From Methylotenera sp. UBA6020 (GTDB lineage: Bacteria > Pseudomonadota > Gammaproteobacteria > Burkholderiales > Methylophilaceae): a stretch of DNA of 8,913 nt. The first letter of the stretch is position 1; every line of letters begins with the position of its first letter. The position numbers and the translations under genes were made by a program. Below are positions 1-7,258 of this stretch, piece after piece. The notes under the pieces are model-generated. The model made no database searches. It had not been told where the DNA came from and saw only the letters and a list, made by a program, of their open reading frames with translations. The DNA is taken from positions 1-8,913 of the forward strand of contig DIZU01000130.1 of assembly GCA_002429455.1 (NCBI GenBank), in the 5' to 3' direction.

Positions 1-145
1 GGCAGACATGGTGAAATTGCTACTTGAAAATAACGCGAAAGTGAAAGCTAAAGACCAGTATGGTTTAACCGCTTTGGTTTATGCGCTCAAGGGGCAGCGC
101 ACAGAAATTATTAAATTAATTAAAGACGCCGGTGGCTCGTATTAA
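1..145 (+). CDS. Ankyrin-repeat protein, C-terminal fragment (cut by window edge)
   Basis: Reading from base 2, 47 codons stay open to a TAA at 143-145; the start lies before the window. The peptide begins ADMVKLLLENNAKVKAKDQY and continues with GLTALVYALKG and TEIIKLIKDAGGSY. This is the ankyrin pattern: the end of one repeat (VKLLLENNAKVKAKD), a full repeat (the GLTAL turn, helix 1, then xTEIIKLIKDAG), and a short tail. Ankyrin repeats mediate protein-protein contacts, so the partner and role cannot be told from this piece. The gap to nadE is 76 bases with no terminator-like hairpin, so read-through into nadE is possible. Confidence 0.8.
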   Translation, partial: ADMVKLLLENNAKVKAKDQYGLTALVYALKGQRTEIIKLIKDAGGSY

Positions 146-221
146 TGCCGCTTGTTTCTTTATATTCTTATCTGCGTCCTCCTATCTCTAGGATACCGCC
201 TAATTAAATGACGCTACTCGA

Positions 222-1835
222 ATGAAAATAGCCATTGCGCAAATGAACTGCATCGTCGGTGATGTTGCAGGTAATGCAGCTGCAATCATCGCGAGTGCAA
301 CCCAAGCAAAAGCGCAGGGCGCTACACTCTTAGTCACGCCTGAGCTTTCATTATGTGGCTATCCGCCAGAAGACTTATTACTACGTGTGGATTTTTTACA
401 GGCTTGTGATCGTACATTAAAAAAACTTAGTACGGAGTTGGCTGGTATCACCGTGATTGTGGGGCATCCACATCAAGTGGGTGAAGAATGCTTTAACGCG
501 GCATCAGTGTTGCAGGATGGTAAAATTATTGCAACGTATCATAAGCACGCATTACCCAATTACAGTGTATTTGACGAAAAACGTTACTTTACGCCTGGGC
601 ATGACACCTTAGTGTTTGAGCATGCTGGCATTAAACTCGGCGTGCTTATTTGTGCTGATGTATGGGAGCCAACACCGGCATTATTGGCTAAAGCGGCTGG
701 CGCAGAATTACTGGTTGCGTTGAATGCCTCGCCATATCATATGGAAAAGCAATCTACCCGTCTGGAAATATTGCGTCAGCGTGTATTTGAAACCCAGCTA
801 CCGATTATTTATACCAATATGGTGGGCGGGCAAGATGAGTTGGTCTTTGATGGAGCCTCTTTTGTGCTGGATGCAGAGGGGCAGCTAACCCATCAATTGC
901 CGGCATTTGAAACAGAGTTAGCGATGATTGAGTTCGATCATACGCAACCCATAGCAACATCAATCGCTCAAGCGTTGAGTTTAGAAGCCACTGTTTACAA
1001 GGCATTGAAGCTTGGGCTTGCTGATTATATGCATAAAAATGGTTTCCCCGGCATCGTCTTGGGTTTGTCAGGAGGTGTTGATTCTGCTTTGACATTGGCC
1101 ATTGCCGTGGATGCATTAGGTGCAGAAAACGTACATGCGGTGATGATGCCATCAGAGTTTACCGCCGATATCAGTGTGAATGATGCGCGTGAAATGATCA
1201 ATTTACTTGGGGTAAAGTATAGCGAAATTGCTATTAATCCCATATTTGAAGAATATAGAACAGCGTTAGCGCCTCAATTTGGCGACCTTGCCATTGATGC
1301 CACTGAAGAAAACTTGCAAGCGCGCATTCGCGGCATGTTGTTAATGGCGATATCGAATAAATTTGGCAGTATCGTTGTCACAACTGGCAATAAGAGCGAG
1401 ATGGCCGTAGGGTATTGCACGCTATATGGTGATATGGCCGGTGGTTTTGCTTTATTGAAAGATGTACCAAAGACCTTGGTCTATCAGCTATCTAACTATC
1501 GTAATAGCCTGTCTACTGTGATTCCACAGCGCATTATTACGCGTCCGCCATCGGCTGAACTGCGGGCTAACCAGTTAGATCAAGACAGTTTGCCGCCTTA
1601 TGATGTGCTGGATGGCATCATTGAGGCTTATGTTGAAAATGACCTTAGTCGCTCGGATATTGTGGCGATGGGCTATCCGGCAACTGATGTTAATCAAGTG
1701 ATTGCATTAATAGACAGAAATGAGTATAAACGTCGTCAATCGCCAGTTGGTGTGCGCATTACGCATAAGGGGTTTGGTAAAGATCGGCGCCATCCAATTA
1801 CTGTCAAATTGGATTTTGATATACACTTAAACTAA
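222..1835 (+). CDS. nadE: Glutamine-dependent NAD+ synthetase
   Basis: This cytosolic enzyme catalyses the last step of NAD+ synthesis: nicotinic acid adenine dinucleotide is amidated using ATP and ammonia released from glutamine. The 537-residue protein has two domains. Residues 1 to about 255 form a nitrilase-type glutaminase with the expected Glu-Lys-Cys triad: E41 in TPELSLCGYPPED, K108 in YHKHALPNY and C144 in LICADVWE. From about residue 257 comes the NAD synthetase domain with the ATP pyrophosphatase loop SGGVDS at 283-288, and the later TTGNKSEMAVGY segment. Length is normal for the two-domain form. The start at 222 places the nitrilase strand MKIAIAQMNC at the N-terminus. No good Shine-Dalgarno sequence precedes it, but a five-codon frame at 208-225 overlaps the start codon. 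The gene for the nitrogen sensor P-II follows 59 bases downstream on the same strand. Confidence 0.97.
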   Translation: MKIAIAQMNCIVGDVAGNAAAIIASATQAKAQGATLLVTPELSLCGYPPEDLLLRVDFLQACDRTLKKLSTELAGITVIVGHPHQVGEECFNAASVLQDGKIIATYHKHALPNYSVFDEKRYFTPGHDTLVFEHAGIKLGVLICADVWEPTPALLAKAAGAELLVALNASPYHMEKQSTRLEILRQRVFETQLPIIYTNMVGGQDELVFDGASFVLDAEGQLTHQLPAFETELAMIEFDHTQPIATSIAQALSLEATVYKALKLGLADYMHKNGFPGIVLGLSGGVDSALTLAIAVDALGAENVHAVMMPSEFTADISVNDAREMINLLGVKYSEIAINPIFEEYRTALAPQFGDLAIDATEENLQARIRGMLLMAISNKFGSIVVTTGNKSEMAVGYCTLYGDMAGGFALLKDVPKTLVYQLSNYRNSLSTVIPQRIITRPPSAELRANQLDQDSLPPYDVLDGIIEAYVENDLSRSDIVAMGYPATDVNQVIALIDRNEYKRRQSPVGVRITHKGFGKDRRHPITVKLDFDIHLN

Positions 1836-1888
1836 GATTCACACATACTATCTAATAACAGAATCTAACCAAAAATTTAGGGAGCTAG

Positions 1889-2233
<345 letters not shown>

Positions 2234-2242
2234 ATTCTGGCA

Positions 2243-2327
2243 CTAAATCACGATTAACTTTGTCAGCTTCACCTTGCCGTACTAGGCGTACTGTCCGCAG
2301 ATTGCTTCCTCGTTGCTCGTAATTTAT
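2243..2327. other. Intergenic element with imperfect inverted ends
   Basis: Downstream of the P-II gene, CTAAATCACGA (2243-2253) and TCGTAATTTAT (2317-2327) pair at 9 of 11 positions. The 63 bases between them are richer in G and C than the AT-rich surroundings and include GTAC twice (2279-2282 and 2287-2290) in CCGTACTAGGCGTACTGTCC. I see only one copy in this window, so calling it a dispersed repeat is an inference; from memory, similar stretches occur between genes in other betaproteobacteria. It could act as a 3'-end RNA structure for the nadE-glnB transcript, since no canonical terminator is visible there. It could also be unselected sequence. Confidence 0.35.
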
Positions 2328-2457
2328 TGCCAAAATTTGAGTTATATCTCTAAATCATACATATTTTTAGCTTTGTGCTTTACTAGGTATGCTGTTTTCG
2401 CACATGCATCCAAGTATCTGTTTAATTTTAATTGTTGAAATGCAATCAACTTAAACC

Positions 2458-2799
2458 ATGCCAACCATCTTTAAAACTATTCTTTTACTTAGCATTTCCA
2501 ACATTTTCATGTCGTTTGCATGGTACGCGCATCTTAAAAATTTAAGTCAAAAACCTTGGATCATCGCAGCGCTTATCAGCTGGGCTATTGCATTAATGGA
2601 ATATTTATTTCAAGTGCCAGCAAACCGCTTGGGCTTTACTGTGATGTCGCTGGGTCAACTGAAGATACTACAAGAGGTAGTGACTTTGGCCGTGTTTGTG
2701 CCATTTGCAGTGATTTATATGCAACAACCGCTTAAGCTGGACTTTTTGTGGGCTGGCCTATGTTTGATGGGCGCTGTTTATTTTATGTTTAGAACATGA
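2458..2799 (+). CDS. DUF486 (DMT-like) small membrane protein
   Basis: The 113-residue protein is an inner-membrane protein with about four predicted helices, roughly at residues 3-22, 33-52, 66-86 and 95-111. The conserved DUF486 landmarks are present: WYAHLK at 22-27, MEYLFQVPANRLG at 47-59 and QLKILQE at 67-73. The family is placed in the drug/metabolite transporter superfamily by fold; its substrate and function are not known, and a half-size protein like this would probably have to dimerise. The ATG at 2458 gives the usual family length, but no clear Shine-Dalgarno sequence precedes it. It is separated from the P-II gene by 224 bases and faces feoB tail to tail, so it appears to be a single-gene unit. 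Confidence 0.88.
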   Translation: MPTIFKTILLLSISNIFMSFAWYAHLKNLSQKPWIIAALISWAIALMEYLFQVPANRLGFTVMSLGQLKILQEVVTLAVFVPFAVIYMQQPLKLDFLWAGLCLMGAVYFMFRT

Positions 2800-2805
2800 T
2801 GTGTT

Positions 2806-2838
2806 TTAGTCTCGAAGATGCTAAATATTAGAGACTAA
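2806..2838. terminator. Inverted repeat between convergent genes, possible bidirectional terminator
   Basis: TTAGTCTC (2806-2813) and GAGACTAA (2831-2838) form a perfect 8-bp stem with a 17-base loop in the 60-base gap between the DUF486 gene and feoB, which end toward each other. The position suits a shared terminator. Neither side has a proper T-tract after the stem and the loop is long, so it is not a canonical intrinsic terminator. Confidence 0.35.
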
Positions 2839-2859
2839 GTCGTACTATCCGTCCCAGTT

Positions 2860-4650
2860 TTAATGCCCCAGCCAACGTGCAGTTTGGTAAAACACGAAAC
2901 TTACAACCCAAGCTAATCCTAGTGACCAGGCAATAGATAGCCACATGAACCCACTGCTTTTAGATTCGCTTTTAAGTGTGGCAATGGTGGAAAGGCAAGG
3001 CGTATAAATCAGCGTAAATAGCATAAAGCTCATGGCCTGTACCCAGTCAATTTGCGTGGCCATATGTGCCATCAGCGCATCACCTTGCAGGCCATAGATA
3101 ACTGCAAGTGCACCTATGACGATTTCCTTTGCAACAAAGCCAAATATTAAAGCGATAGCCAGTTGATTGTTGATACCCAATGGGTCAAGTACAGGCGCAA
3201 ATAGCGCACCGATTTGACCGGCTAATGTACCCACGCTAGCCGGTGGCACATTGGTAGGGAAGTTCGTCATAGCCCAAACGAGCACCACACCAATGACAAT
3301 AAACTTACTGGCGCGTATCAGGAAATATTTAACCTCATGCCAGCCACGCAACGCGATTTGGCGTAGTGTGGGAAAGCGATAAGGGGGCAACTCTAATATA
3401 AATGGTTCAGCGTTTTTATATTGGCCTTGAAAAAGCAAAGCTGTTAAAAACATGGTTAAAAAGCTCATGACGTAGAGTGTAAATAGTATGATCGGCGCTT
3501 GTTTTGCTGCAAAAAGTGCAGTGATGATGAAAATGAACACCTGCAATCGTGCCGAACATAATGATAAAGGAATCACCAGCATCGTTAGTAAGCGCATCGG
3601 GCGTGAGCGCATGATGCGGGTGCCCATCAACGCGGGGACATTGCAACCAAAGCCCATCAGCATCATGACAAATCCACGGCCATCTAAGCCCATTTTAGCC
3701 ATGAGTGCATCCATGAGAAAAGCCGCGCGCGATAGGTAGCCGCTATCTTCAACCATCGACATCACTAAGAAAAACAGTACGATAATTGGAACAAATGCCG
3801 CTACGGTGGCTACGCCATTGTAAATGCCATCCAACATCAGCCCGCTGAACCATGCTGGGCTTGAGGCGAATATTGGTGCTAATAAGTGGGTGCGGAATAA
3901 CTGCAAAATCCAGGCAAGACCATCTTGTAGCGGCTTGCCTGCGGTGAAAATAAACTGGAATAACACATACATGGCGGCGAAAAATATCGGCAAGCCAAAC
4001 CATTTGTGGAGCAATATTTGATCAATTTTATCTGTAGTATTGTCTGTGAGTGTTGTTGGAATCTGCACATGATGTTTAATCAAGGCGTCCATTTCTTGCT
4101 CAATTTGATTGTCTTCTTGTAACAGTTGACTAATCATTTGCGGGTTCGTAGCGGGTTGATTTTGATTGATGATCTGGGTTGCCGCTTGCAATGCTTTGGG
4201 TAAACCATCGCCATATTTCGCACTAATTTGCATCACTGGCATTTGTAAGGATTTTGCCAGGCTATCCGTATCAATCGTAATGCCAGATTGTTTGGCTTCA
4301 TCCGCCATATTTAAGGCAAGCACGGCAGGAAGCTGTAACTTTTTAATTTGCAATACTAAAGAAAGCTGCCTATCGATTTGCGAGCTATTGAGCAATACAA
4401 TCACTAAATCTACTGCGTTGTTCGCTAAAAAGTGCCGAACTACTTGTTCGTCATCAGAAAAGCCATGCAGGTCGTAAATGCCTGGTAAATCAATCAGTTC
4501 GGCAATGTGGCCACCGATTAATATTTTCGCACTCATCAAATCTACCGTAATCCCAGGCCAGTTTCCAACTCGTGCTGATGCACCGCTGATGCGGTTGAAT
4601 AGGGTAGATTTTCCCGTATTGGGCATTCCTAATAACGCAATGCGCTTCAT
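2860..4650 (-). CDS. feoB: Ferrous iron transport protein B (G-protein-coupled permease)
   Basis: FeoB is the inner-membrane permease for Fe2+ uptake, with a cytosolic GTPase domain at its N-terminus. The G motifs are in order: G1 GMPNTGKST (8-16), G2 threonine T35, G3 DLPG (54-57), G4 NMAD (114-117) and G5 SAK (143-145). A helical linker runs to about residue 212, followed by the membrane region. Its two gate segments are GFGCNVPALMG with C336 and YTPCLSTIATLKSES with C552; SLCSAR carries C365. At 596 residues it is shorter than E. coli FeoB (773), but every core motif is present, so this looks like a short family form and not a truncation. Its ATG overlaps the feoA stop in an ATGA (4647-4650), so the two are translationally coupled. 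No feoC follows; downstream lies the convergent DUF486 gene. Confidence 0.97.
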   Translation of the reverse strand: MKRIALLGMPNTGKSTLFNRISGASARVGNWPGITVDLMSAKILIGGHIAELIDLPGIYDLHGFSDDEQVVRHFLANNAVDLVIVLLNSSQIDRQLSLVLQIKKLQLPAVLALNMADEAKQSGITIDTDSLAKSLQMPVMQISAKYGDGLPKALQAATQIINQNQPATNPQMISQLLQEDNQIEQEMDALIKHHVQIPTTLTDNTTDKIDQILLHKWFGLPIFFAAMYVLFQFIFTAGKPLQDGLAWILQLFRTHLLAPIFASSPAWFSGLMLDGIYNGVATVAAFVPIIVLFFLVMSMVEDSGYLSRAAFLMDALMAKMGLDGRGFVMMLMGFGCNVPALMGTRIMRSRPMRLLTMLVIPLSLCSARLQVFIFIITALFAAKQAPIILFTLYVMSFLTMFLTALLFQGQYKNAEPFILELPPYRFPTLRQIALRGWHEVKYFLIRASKFIVIGVVLVWAMTNFPTNVPPASVGTLAGQIGALFAPVLDPLGINNQLAIALIFGFVAKEIVIGALAVIYGLQGDALMAHMATQIDWVQAMSFMLFTLIYTPCLSTIATLKSESKSSGFMWLSIAWSLGLAWVVSFVFYQTARWLGH

Positions 4651-4874
4651 GAAATACTAACTTGAATGCGTGCCGCCTCGGTGCCGCGTAAAATGACATC
4701 GGTAGTGCCTAAGCGCACATGAAGTGGCCCATTGAAATTCGCGCGGCGGATAATGCTCAAGGGTTTTCCTACACGAAACCCCAGTGCAGATAAGCGATGA
4801 AATAGCGACTCTTCAGCCTCTATCGCTGCAATGACTGCCCGTTGACCTATTTGTAGTTGAGATAGAAATCGCAT
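4647..4874 (-). CDS. feoA: Ferrous iron transport protein A
   Basis: This is a 75-residue cytosolic protein with an SH3-like beta-barrel fold that is needed for FeoB-dependent Fe2+ uptake, probably by contacting FeoB. The sequence has the family pattern: LQIGQRAVIAAI near the N-terminus, then HRLSALGFRVGKPLSIIRRA, and the closing PLHVRLGTTDVILRGTEAARI. The ATG at 4874 is the only reasonable start, as an in-frame TAG lies 21 bases upstream with no other start codon between; the Shine-Dalgarno signal is weak. Its TGA overlaps the feoB ATG by four bases. A Fur-box match lies 51 bases upstream of the start codon, so iron repression of the feoAB pair is expected. Confidence 0.93.
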   Translation of the reverse strand: MRFLSQLQIGQRAVIAAIEAEESLFHRLSALGFRVGKPLSIIRRANFNGPLHVRLGTTDVILRGTEAARIQVSIS

Positions 4875-4924
4875 TGAATTAAATATGAGTACCTAAAATA
4901 AACGCACAATATAAATACATAAAT

Positions 4925-4943
4925 GATAACTATTCTTATTATC
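4925..4943 (-). promoter_or_regulatory. Putative Fur box upstream of feoAB
   Basis: Read on the minus strand, the 19 bases GATAATAAGAATAGTTATC match the Fur consensus GATAATGATAATCATTATC at 15 of 19 positions, including both outer arms GATAAT and TTATC. The site lies 51 bases before the feoA start codon, where Fe2+-Fur would block transcription. A weak -10 candidate, TATATT on the minus strand (4908-4913), lies between it and feoA, with no good -35 at the expected distance. The function is inferred from the match and from feoAB being a classic Fur target. Confidence 0.75.
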
Positions 4944-5006
4944 TCATAAATTTTTGATTAAGTGCGATTCTGCATAGTGAATATCATGAGGTGCTGCTTC
5001 AAATAC

Positions 5007-5031
5007 AAAAGGCCCAAAATATGGGCCTTTT
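5007..5031 (-). terminator. Intrinsic terminator of the yciB-yciI-bolA-isomerase cluster
   Basis: AAAAGGCCC (5007-5015) and GGGCCTTTT (5023-5031) form a perfect 9-bp stem with a 7-base loop. On the minus strand it ends in TTTT and lies 28 bases past the stop of the isomerase gene. The stem is symmetric, so it could also stop any + strand transcription, but no + strand gene precedes it closely. Confidence 0.85.
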
Positions 5032-5059
5032 GATAACAATTTACAATAATCTCTAATGG

Positions 5060-5848
5060 TTATTTAGAGATATCGACCTTAGCTTTGCTACGTAAATCAG
5101 CCATCATCTTCTCTAAATTGCGTTGCTGTATATTTTTTTGCAAGCCATCTTTTACTTTATCGTAGGCAAGCGGTTGTGACGGACGAGTCTCAACCAGTTT
5201 AATTACGTGCCAGCCGAATTGCGTTTGTACTGGGGTGCTGGTAACTGCGCCTTTTTGCAGGCCAGCAACTGCATCACTGAATGGTTTTACCATTGTGGCT
5301 GGAGAGAACCAACCTAAATCGCCACCTTTTTCTTTTGAGCCTGGATCTAAAGATTTTTCTTTAGCAATTTTTGCAAAATTTCCGCCTTTGCCAAGTTGTG
5401 CAATGATGTCCTTTGCTTCAGCTTCCGTCTTAACTAGAATATGCTGTGCGCTAAATTCTTTGTCACCGTAGGCTTTTTTATACTGCTCATAGGCGGCCTT
5501 AGTGTCGGCATCTGAAATAGGATTTTTCTTTACGAAATCTTGTAAGAACGCGCTGGTTAGCAGTTCGCGGCGTGAAAGCTCTTCGCGTGCAACGTAATCA
5601 GGTTGTTTATCCAGCCCTAGTTTTTGAGCTTCTTGATAGACAAGTTCAGAATCAACTAATTTGTTGATGATCGCTTCTTTGACCGGTGCGTCGACTTTTT
5701 GACCACGTGCTGTAGCATCTTTAGCGATGTAATCATAAACCGATTGTTTGATTTGTTTGCCGTTGACCGTTGCCACTGCATCAGCTGCGAATGCAGAAGG
5801 CGCTAAGGATAAAATGGCGACAGCGATTAATGTTTGGGTAAATTTCAT
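5060..5848 (-). CDS. Periplasmic parvulin-type peptidyl-prolyl cis-trans isomerase
   Basis: The 262-residue protein is a secreted folding factor that isomerises proline peptide bonds, in the style of PpiC, PrsA and SurA. An N-terminal signal peptide (MKFTQTL followed by a hydrophobic stretch) ends in a signal peptidase I site, APSAFA before ADAVATVNGK at about residue 21/22. Residues about 23-125 are a helical SurA-N-like chaperone region. The rotamase domain spans about 131-222, with EFSAQHILVK (H136), the GGDLGWFSP loop (175-183) and FGWHVIKL (H214). A lysine-rich helical tail follows. The ATG at 5848 is chosen over an in-frame TTG at 5863 because the minus strand has AGGGA (5856-5860) seven bases before it and the signal peptide then starts with MKF. 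It is the last gene of its cluster, 75 bases after bolA, and ends just before a hairpin terminator. Confidence 0.93.
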   Translation of the reverse strand: MKFTQTLIAVAILSLAPSAFAADAVATVNGKQIKQSVYDYIAKDATARGQKVDAPVKEAIINKLVDSELVYQEAQKLGLDKQPDYVAREELSRRELLTSAFLQDFVKKNPISDADTKAAYEQYKKAYGDKEFSAQHILVKTEAEAKDIIAQLGKGGNFAKIAKEKSLDPGSKEKGGDLGWFSPATMVKPFSDAVAGLQKGAVTSTPVQTQFGWHVIKLVETRPSQPLAYDKVKDGLQKNIQQRNLEKMMADLRSKAKVDISK

Positions 5849-5923
5849 GCAAAAATCCCTCAAGGTTAATAATAGGTGGTTAATTGAACAGTTACTTATT
5901 GTCGGATTTGTTTACAGCGTACC

Positions 5924-6187
5924 TTACTGCAATTCATCGGGGGTAAATGCCTGAATGCTCAACGCATGAATTTGTTTAGGAATAAGGTCACTAAGGATTT
6001 GATAAATAAGGCGATGTCGCATTATCTGCGATTTTTCACGAAAATGCGAGCTTGTCATTTTAAGCTTAAAATGACTGCCACCACCATTGCCTTGGTGTCC
6101 GGCATGCATGGCACTCTCGTCTATAATTTCGAGTGCAGTTGGCTCCAAACATTGTAAGCGGTTGTTGATTTCTTCAAGTAAAGTCAT
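5924..6187 (-). CDS. bolA: BolA family protein
   Basis: The 87-residue length and the sequence fit BolA, a small cytosolic protein that pairs with monothiol glutaredoxins to handle [2Fe-2S] clusters and is linked to stress and cell-shape control. Landmarks are LEIIDESAMHAGH at about residues 19-31, GGGSHFKLKMTSSHF at 35-49 and the recognition-helix signature RHRLIYQIL at 57-65. The HAGHxG form, with two histidines in the loop, is seen in BolA proteins of alpha- and betaproteobacteria and could supply cluster ligands. The gene starts two bases after the yciI stop and lacks a good Shine-Dalgarno sequence of its own, which suggests translational coupling. No glutaredoxin gene lies in the window. 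Confidence 0.93.
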   Translation of the reverse strand: MTLLEEINNRLQCLEPTALEIIDESAMHAGHQGNGGGSHFKLKMTSSHFREKSQIMRHRLIYQILSDLIPKQIHALSIQAFTPDELQ

Positions 6188-6189
6188 TG

Positions 6190-6492
6190 TTAGTTAGGCA
6201 GCGTTTTTCTAAAAGGTTTCACAATAACGTGTTGATAGACGCCTGCGATGACAAACGGGTCATTATTTGCCCACTCTGTTGCTTCTGCTAAGTTTGAAAA
6301 TTCTGCCACAATCAGGCTACCAGTAAAACCAGCAGGTCCCGGGTCGGTGCTATCAATGGCAGGGAAAGGGCCCGCAAGCAATAAGCGCCCAGCCTCTTGT
6401 AGCGCTTGCAGCCTGCTTAAATGATCTGGGCGGGCGCTTAAGCGCTTATCTAAGCTATTCGGCGAGTCTTCCGCCATAATCGCGTACCACAT
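6190..6492 (-). CDS. yciI: YciI-like protein
   Basis: The 100-residue protein belongs to the YciI family, small cytosolic ferredoxin-like-fold proteins with a proposed His-Asp active site; the natural substrate is unknown. The candidate residues are present: H24 in [15 protein letters not shown] and D78 in [14 protein letters not shown]. The central LLLAGPFP (38-44) and [14 protein letters not shown] (58-71) segments are typical of the family. The ATG overlaps the yciB stop by one base (TAATG on the minus strand, 6490-6494), so it is coupled to yciB, and bolA follows two bases after its stop. The yciB-yciI neighbourhood is known from E. coli and is common in betaproteobacteria, often with bolA. 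Confidence 0.93.
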   Translation of the reverse strand: MWYAIMAEDSPNSLDKRLSARPDHLSRLQALQEAGRLLLAGPFPAIDSTDPGPAGFTGSLIVAEFSNLAEATEWANNDPFVIAGVYQHVIVKPFRKTLPN

Positions 6493-7043
6493 TACTCAAT
6501 ATCTCCCTTGGTATCTTCTTTGACCAAGTGTTTGCTGAGTAATAATGTCTGCAACACGATAAACACAAAGAGGATGCCGGTGATGCCGAACAGTTTGAAG
6601 TTTACCCAAGCATCTTGCGAATAATTAAAGGCCACGTAGAGATTTAAGAAGCCTAATGCCAAAAATAATGCGGCCCAAGCTAAGTTAAGTTTTGACCAAA
6701 CCGTATCAGGGAGGCTGATTTGTTTTTCCATCATGCTGCGCATGGGGTTTTTTTTGAAAATAAATTGCGCGCCGACTAAGCTGATCGCAAATAGCCAATA
6801 TAAAACTGTCGGTTTCCATTGTATAAACGTGGGGTCTTTTAGTAATAAAGTCGCGCCGCCGAACACTGTGATAATCACGCCGCTGATGAGCAGCATTTTA
6901 TCAACTATGCCATGACGGATTTTGCTGTAAATAATTTGTGCCACCGTGGCTACCATCGCGACCGCGGTTGCCGTGTAAATGCCAAAAAATTTAAAAGCTA
7001 TAAAAAATAAAATAACTGGAAACAAATCAAACAAAAACTTCAT
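6492..7043 (-). CDS. yciB: YciB/IspZ inner-membrane septation protein
   Basis: This is an inner-membrane protein of 183 residues that follows E. coli YciB (179 residues) along its whole length. It starts [20 protein letters not shown], where E. coli YciB starts [20 protein letters not shown], and it contains [17 protein letters not shown] and [10 protein letters not shown]. About five membrane helices are visible. The family is linked to envelope synthesis and septation; E. coli YciB interacts with cell elongation and division proteins, and its IspA/IspZ homologue affects septation in Shigella. The ATG at 7043 is chosen by this alignment; an in-frame TTG at 7055 would add four residues. It is the first gene of the minus-strand cluster, and an inverted repeat and AT-rich promoter-like region lie just upstream. 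Confidence 0.95.
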   Translation of the reverse strand: MKFLFDLFPVILFFIAFKFFGIYTATAVAMVATVAQIIYSKIRHGIVDKMLLISGVIITVFGGATLLLKDPTFIQWKPTVLYWLFAISLVGAQFIFKKNPMRSMMEKQISLPDTVWSKLNLAWAALFLALGFLNLYVAFNYSQDAWVNFKLFGITGILFVFIVLQTLLLSKHLVKEDTKGDIE

Positions 7044-7066
7044 ATCAGGTCTCAAAGAATATTGCG

Positions 7067-7111
7067 TATAAAGTTGTTAGGTGATGGCGCATAATATAGG
7101 ACAACTTTATA
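7067..7111. repeat. 11-bp perfect inverted repeat in the divergent yciB / PHP intergenic region
   Basis: TATAAAGTTGT (7067-7077) and ACAACTTTATA (7101-7111) are exact reverse complements separated by 23 bases. The repeat lies 24 bases upstream of the yciB start codon and before the PHP gene on the other strand. For yciB, a minus-strand -10 candidate TATATT lies between the arms and the right arm lies in the -35/-10 spacer, an arrangement that would suit an operator. It could instead form an RNA stem-loop. The repeat is directly visible; its role is not. Confidence 0.6.
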
Positions 7112-7147
7112 TAAAATAAATGGCGTCAACACAGTTGATAACAATGC

Positions 7148-7176
7148 TTTAGACTAAGGCGCTATTTTGCTATGAT
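7148..7176 (+). promoter_or_regulatory. Candidate sigma-70 promoter for the PHP-yciO pair
   Basis: TTTAGA (7148-7153, four of six to TTGACA) is followed after 17 bases by TATGAT (7171-7176, five of six to TATAAT), which is preceded by TGC and so forms an extended -10. Transcription would begin near 7183 and leave a leader of about 75 bases before the ATG at 7259. The assignment rests on sequence match only. Confidence 0.45.
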
Positions 7177-7258
7177 TGATGTTGTGTCGCAAGGCGTAAT
7201 TTTCAAGCTGTTTTTCAGGTTTTTCTAATTTAAGTTTCTTTAGGGTTTGATTGAGTTC

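Noticed and set aside
805..1152. Open frame of 115 codons on the minus strand opposite nadE
   Set aside because: It covers the nadE glutaminase/synthetase junction on the opposite strand, with an implausible composition and no family resemblance.
1835..1866. Short inverted repeat AGATTC / GAATCT between nadE and glnB as a terminator
   Set aside because: Only six pairs, a 20-base loop and no T-tract; too weak to call a terminator and it would separate two genes that look cotranscribed.
2434..2450. GTTGA / TCAAC inverted repeat just before the DUF486 gene as an operator
   Set aside because: Five-base arms with a seven-base spacer are expected by chance in a region of this size; nothing else supports it.
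2234..2457. Sigma-54 promoter (TGGCAC at 2239-2244) for nitrogen control
   Set aside because: The TGGCAC box is not followed by the TTGC element at the required spacing, and it lies downstream of the P-II gene.
4166..4477. Open frame of 103 codons on the + strand opposite feoB
   Set aside because: It lies wholly inside the feoB G-domain coding region, has no recognisable protein features and no promoter or ribosome site; it is a shadow of feoB codon use.
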